Assembly (NCBI GenBank): GCA_029260825.1
Contig: JAJDCM010000315.1
Location: 1 to 56,329 of the forward strand
From: Planctomycetota bacterium
GTDB lineage: Bacteria; Planctomycetota; JACOTG01; JAJDCM01
Length of the DNA: 56,329 nt
Direction: 5' to 3'
Shown piece by piece: positions 53,567 to 56,329 of this stretch. Below the pieces are notes generated by a model, which saw nothing but the letters and a program-made list of their open reading frames with translations, was not told where the DNA came from and ran no database searches. How positions within the stretch are numbered: position 1 is the stretch's first letter; each line of letters begins with the position of its first letter. Made by a program: the position numbers and the translations under genes.

Positions 53567-54765
53567 TCTCCCTCCGCAATTCGTTTGGCACCCAGGGTTC
53601 GAAGGCGAAGAGCGCTCAATCGAATGAAGCCGGTGGCATCCGACTGGTCGTACACGTCATCCGCCTCGAAGGTAGCGATAGCCTCGTCATACAATGTGTG
53701 GCTCTGAGAACGACGACCATCGATTGAAAGCCCCCCCTTATAGAGTTTCAACCGAGCCTCCCCGTTGACGCGCTGCTGTACCGAGTCCATGAAGGACTGA
53801 AGGGCTTCCCGCTCGGGACTGAACCAGAGTCCGTTGTAGACCATCTCCGCATAGCGCGGAACCAGCTCATCTCTCAAGTGCTGAACTTCGCGGTCGAGGG
53901 TCAGGGACTCCACCGCCCGATGAGCATGGTAGAGAAGGGTACCCCCAGGCGTCTCGTAGACCCCTCGGCTCTTCATGCCAAGGAAACGGTTTTCCACGAT
54001 GTCGACCCGCCCAATTCCGTGAGCTCCACCGATCTGATTCAATTTTTCAACGAGTTCGACCGGGGCCAGCTCAACACCGTTGACGACGACCGGATTTCCC
54101 CGGTGAAAGCGAACCGACACATACTCAGGATCGGAGGGAGCTTCGGTCGGGTCAGTCGTCATCCGAAACATGCTGGAAGGCGGACCTTCCCAGGGATCTT
54201 CCAGCACACCTCCTTCGTAGGAGATATGCATCAGATTGGCATCCATTGAATACTCGGGCCTGGGAGCGGCCGGAAGGGGAATGTCGTGGGCCTCGGCATA
54301 GGCAAGGAGATCGGCTCGCCCCTTGAAGTCCCACTCCCTCCAGGGAGCAATGATTCGAACGTCTGGCTTCAGAGCATAGGCAGCGAGCTCGAATCGAATT
54401 TGATCGTTTCCTTTTCCGGTTGCACCGTGGGCAAGTGCTTGGGCACCGACCTTCTCGGCGGCGCGTACCAGGCCTCGAGCGATGATGGGGCGGGCAAGTG
54501 CGGTTCCCATCAAGTAGGAGCCCTCATAGATGGCATTGGATCGAATCGAGGGAAAAATGCAGTCACTCACGAATTCCTTCCGCAGGTCTTCGATGATGAC
54601 GTCACTAGCTCCGGTGGCAAGAGCCGCCTCCCTGACATGTTCAAGCTCTTCTCCTTGCCCCACGTCCGAGGTATAGGCAATGACTTCAGCCGAGTATTTT
54701 TCTTTGATCCAGTGGAGGATGACCGACGTGTCAAGACCACCCGAATAGGCAAGCACAACCTTCAT
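53563..54765 (-). CDS. argG: Argininosuccinate synthase
   Basis: 400 residues from the ATG at 54765 (GGAG 7 nt upstream, 1 nt after the argR stop); the frame opens further upstream inside argR. Signatures: [22 protein letters not shown] (PP-loop), [54 protein letters not shown], and the later [28 protein letters not shown]. It ligates citrulline and aspartate using ATP. Middle gene of argR-argG-argH. Confidence 0.97.
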   Translation of the reverse strand: MKVVLAYSGGLDTSVILHWIKEKYSAEVIAYTSDVGQGEELEHVREAALATGASDVIIEDLRKEFVSDCIFPSIRSNAIYEGSYLMGTALARPIIARGLVRAAEKVGAQALAHGATGKGNDQIRFELAAYALKPDVRIIAPWREWDFKGRADLLAYAEAHDIPLPAAPRPEYSMDANLMHISYEGGVLEDPWEGPPSSMFRMTTDPTEAPSDPEYVSVRFHRGNPVVVNGVELAPVELVEKLNQIGGAHGIGRVDIVENRFLGMKSRGVYETPGGTLLYHAHRAVESLTLDREVQHLRDELVPRYAEMVYNGLWFSPEREALQSFMDSVQQRVNGEARLKLYKGGLSIDGRRSQSHTLYDEAIATFEADDVYDQSDATGFIRLSALRLRTLGAKRIAEGE

Positions 54766-54766
54766 T

Positions 54767-55231
54767 CTAGCTCTCCAACAAACTCTCGAGACATCGATGG
54801 ACTTCCGCTCCAGCGCGAGCAGATCGAGTAATGATGAGGACGGTGTCGTCACCCGCTACGGTTCCCAGCACCCCGGATGGGGGGGAGCTATCGACTGCAG
54901 ATGCAACCGGAGATGCACTTCCAGGAGACGTTTTCACCACGATCAAGTTCAAAGAACGCTCAATTTCCCGGGCAAATTCCTTCATTCGCCGACCAAGCTC
55001 TCCGGTTCCCGCCCCCGGCTCCAAATCACCGAGGTGGTACCGGGCCTTGCCGCCCGGCGACGACATCTTCTTTGCCCCGATGGCGGTCAGGTCTCGGGAA
55101 ACGGTGGCCTGAGTGACTTCGTGTCCAGCTTTTCTCAACAGGTCCACCAGCTCTTCCTGACCCGCCACCTTGCGCTTCTGGAGCAGGCGGCGCAGAACCA
55201 GGCGACGAGCCGCGGAGCGATCTCGGTTCAT
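54767..55231 (-). CDS. argR: Arginine repressor
   Basis: 154 residues from the ATG at 55231 (AGGA 8 nt upstream). The N-terminal winged helix is present ([49 protein letters not shown]), with the recognition-helix motif QATVSRDL. The C-terminal oligomerisation and arginine-binding domain ([21 protein letters not shown] ... [24 protein letters not shown]) carries the conserved GTVAGDDT. It represses arginine genes when arginine is bound, probably its own operon through the palindrome upstream. First gene of the arg operon here. Confidence 0.95.
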   Translation of the reverse strand: MNRDRSAARRLVLRRLLQKRKVAGQEELVDLLRKAGHEVTQATVSRDLTAIGAKKMSSPGGKARYHLGDLEPGAGTGELGRRMKEFAREIERSLNLIVVKTSPGSASPVASAVDSSPPSGVLGTVAGDDTVLIITRSARAGAEVHRCLESLLES

Positions 55232-55245
55232 TGCTTTGTCCTTTT

Positions 55246-55263
55246 TATACGCATATGCGCATA
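55246..55263 (-). promoter_or_regulatory. Near-perfect 18-bp palindrome, candidate ArgR operator
   Basis: TATACGCATATGCGCATA is an inverted repeat with one mismatched pair, 15 nt before the argR ATG. Its 18-bp length equals that of an ARG box, though the bases differ from the E. coli consensus. A TATTAT that could serve as -10 overlaps its outer end. Confidence 0.5.
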
Positions 55264-55452
55264 ATACATGATCCCCCCGAAAATCCTCTCTCTTTTGTCT
55301 CTTTTTGTGGGAAGCACCCCTTTTTGTTTCACGGACCCGTCTTTTCTTGTCTCCCCTCTGGAATACACTTGAACCCAGGTACCAAGAGGGCGTATAGACA
55401 AGCCAAATCCAGGGCAACAAACGACTTTGCGGAGGAAGTATCCATCGTGTCG

Positions 55453-55701
55453 ATGCGCATCGAACAGGTGAGAATTGAAAAGGAATCTGCTCCCACGACG
55501 CTTTTGAGCGAAGACGTGGACAGATACAAGGCGCATTACAAGGAGATGTTTCTGGCAGCTTCCTCCAGTTTCCCCGATCTCCCGGAGGTCTTCACCTTCA
55601 AGGACCGCAAAAGAAACGAACGGGGAGCGGAACGACTTCTGAACGATCTTGAGGCAGGGATCCTCTCGGCCCCCTCAGGAAAAGAGGCCCGAGAAACCTA
55701 G
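55453..55701 (+). CDS. N-terminal part of an interrupted class 1 isoprenoid-type gene
   Basis: 82 residues from ATG 55453 to a TAG at 55699; GGAGGA lies 16 nt upstream, and a GTG at 55447 is an alternative. The sequence (RYKAHYKEMFLAASSSFPDLPEVFTF ... ERLLNDLEAGILSAP) has no motif of its own. The next open stretch continues in the same frame after the TAG, three codons later, so this is probably the front of one protein split by an amber codon. Confidence 0.5.
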   Translation: MRIEQVRIEKESAPTTLLSEDVDRYKAHYKEMFLAASSSFPDLPEVFTFKDRKRNERGAERLLNDLEAGILSAPSGKEARET

Positions 55702-55710
55702 CAGCACCAG

Positions 55711-56329
55711 ATGAGGGAACGGGTTCGGCGATTTGCACGAGAGGGGGCCGGCTTTCCGATGCCTTATCGTCGACTCCTTCTTTCTGACCCCTTTTTCGAT
55801 ATGCTCATCACGTTTGTTTCTCGGGCTCGCAATTTCGATCAGAACCTTCTGGTTGAGGACGTGTACCAGGCACTTCGCAACGTGTGGATCGGAGGATCCA
55901 TGCAGCTTCTCGCCGACCTACCCGTAGAAACGTCTCCCTCTCTCTTTGCCTACAGCCTTCTGTATCCGTACACGGACAACACGCTTGACGATACTTTGAC
56001 CTCTCGCGAGTCCAAGGCTGCCAGTTGCCGACGCCTCGACCGCCGCTTGCAGGGAGAGGATGTAGGGGCCGTTTCGAAAACAGAGCAGCACATCGACAGG
56101 CTGGTTGGCACCATCGAAAAGGAGTTTCCCCGCCCGAAGTACCCTCACGTTCACGCGAGCCTGTTAACCATTCACCGGGCTCAGACAAAAAGCCTCTCTC
56201 AGCAGAGGGAACTGAACCGACTCACTCTTCCCACAATCCTCGATGTGAGCGTGGAGAAGGGGGGTGCCTCGGTTCTTGCCGATGGTTTCCTGCTCCAGGG
56301 AACACTCACTCCGCAACAAGCTGAGTTTT
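55711..56329 (+). CDS. Class 1 isoprenoid biosynthesis-like enzyme, 3' end cut by window edge
   Basis: 206 codons from ATG 55711 to the window edge. I recognise a pattern of class 1 isoprenoid-type proteins: YSLLYPYTDNTLDD (D89, N90, D93, D94), a possible first metal motif, then SLLTIHRAQTKSLSQQ and SVEKGGASVLADGFLLQGTLTPQQAEF, where a second metal motif (usually DDLQD) should follow beyond the edge. The substrate is unknown; the family resembles DUF2600-type proteins. A weak ribosome-binding site at this ATG and the in-frame upstream piece suggest the true start is at 55453. Confidence 0.7.
   Translation, partial: MRERVRRFAREGAGFPMPYRRLLLSDPFFDMLITFVSRARNFDQNLLVEDVYQALRNVWIGGSMQLLADLPVETSPSLFAYSLLYPYTDNTLDDTLTSRESKAASCRRLDRRLQGEDVGAVSKTEQHIDRLVGTIEKEFPRPKYPHVHASLLTIHRAQTKSLSQQRELNRLTLPTILDVSVEKGGASVLADGFLLQGTLTPQQAEF

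Overview
The window is a dense, GC-rich bacterial chromosome segment from a Gram-negative lineage. It holds about 39 protein genes or gene pieces and no rRNA, tRNA, CRISPR array or recognisable insertion sequence. Several features fit Planctomycetota or a relative: a large transmembrane Ser/Thr kinase with a TPR-like tail near an ECF-type sigma factor, many secreted proteins with beta-propeller, FG-GAP, ankyrin or TIG modules, a Gld-like ABC cluster with a DUF4340 protein, a TsaC-phosphatase fusion, and a two-component propeller hybrid kinase. This placement is inference; no phylogenetic marker was tested.

Layout. 1-906: the end of a YVTN beta-propeller secreted protein gene (cut by the window edge). 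1186-11468: a signalling group made of a Ser/Thr kinase, a 1511-residue exported protein with a C-terminal PI3K/HipA-like kinase signature, an exported ankyrin protein and a convergent ECF sigma factor. 11614-20925: exported enzymes (CocE/NonD hydrolase; a lipoprotein, toroid and SGNH operon; a zinc metalloprotease) and an MscS channel. 21044-23372: feoAB iron uptake. 23443-27832: a secreted Cys-rich protein and a molybdopterin oxidoreductase with a fused DmsB-DmsC partner. 28080-32835: an eroded FG-GAP gene and a metal-uptake operon (Cys/His-rich protein, outer-membrane barrel, ZnuA-like binding protein, ZnuB-like permease with a HEAT-repeat tail) that lacks its ATPase. 33428-36701: mtnP, a divergent NRAMP-like carrier and a TsaC-LMW phosphatase fusion.

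36929-41211: an NtrB/NtrC-type pair followed by dnaK, whose upstream region carries a textbook sigma-54 -24/-12 element. 41416-46651: ABC ATPase, permease, GldG-like and DUF4340 proteins in one operon. 46654-47343: rpiA. 47587-52156: a giant hybrid sensor kinase overlapping a LuxR-type response regulator. 52199-55231: argR-argG-argH with a palindromic operator candidate. 55453-end: a class 1 isoprenoid-type enzyme interrupted by an in-frame TAG.

The most unusual items are the exported kinase-like protein, the sigma-54 element before dnaK beside an NtrC-type activator, the ATPase-less metal operon with a HEAT-fused permease, the NRAMP homologue lacking the metal-binding Asp, and the amber-interrupted isoprenoid-type gene. 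All functional calls come from reading motifs by eye; no database search was possible.
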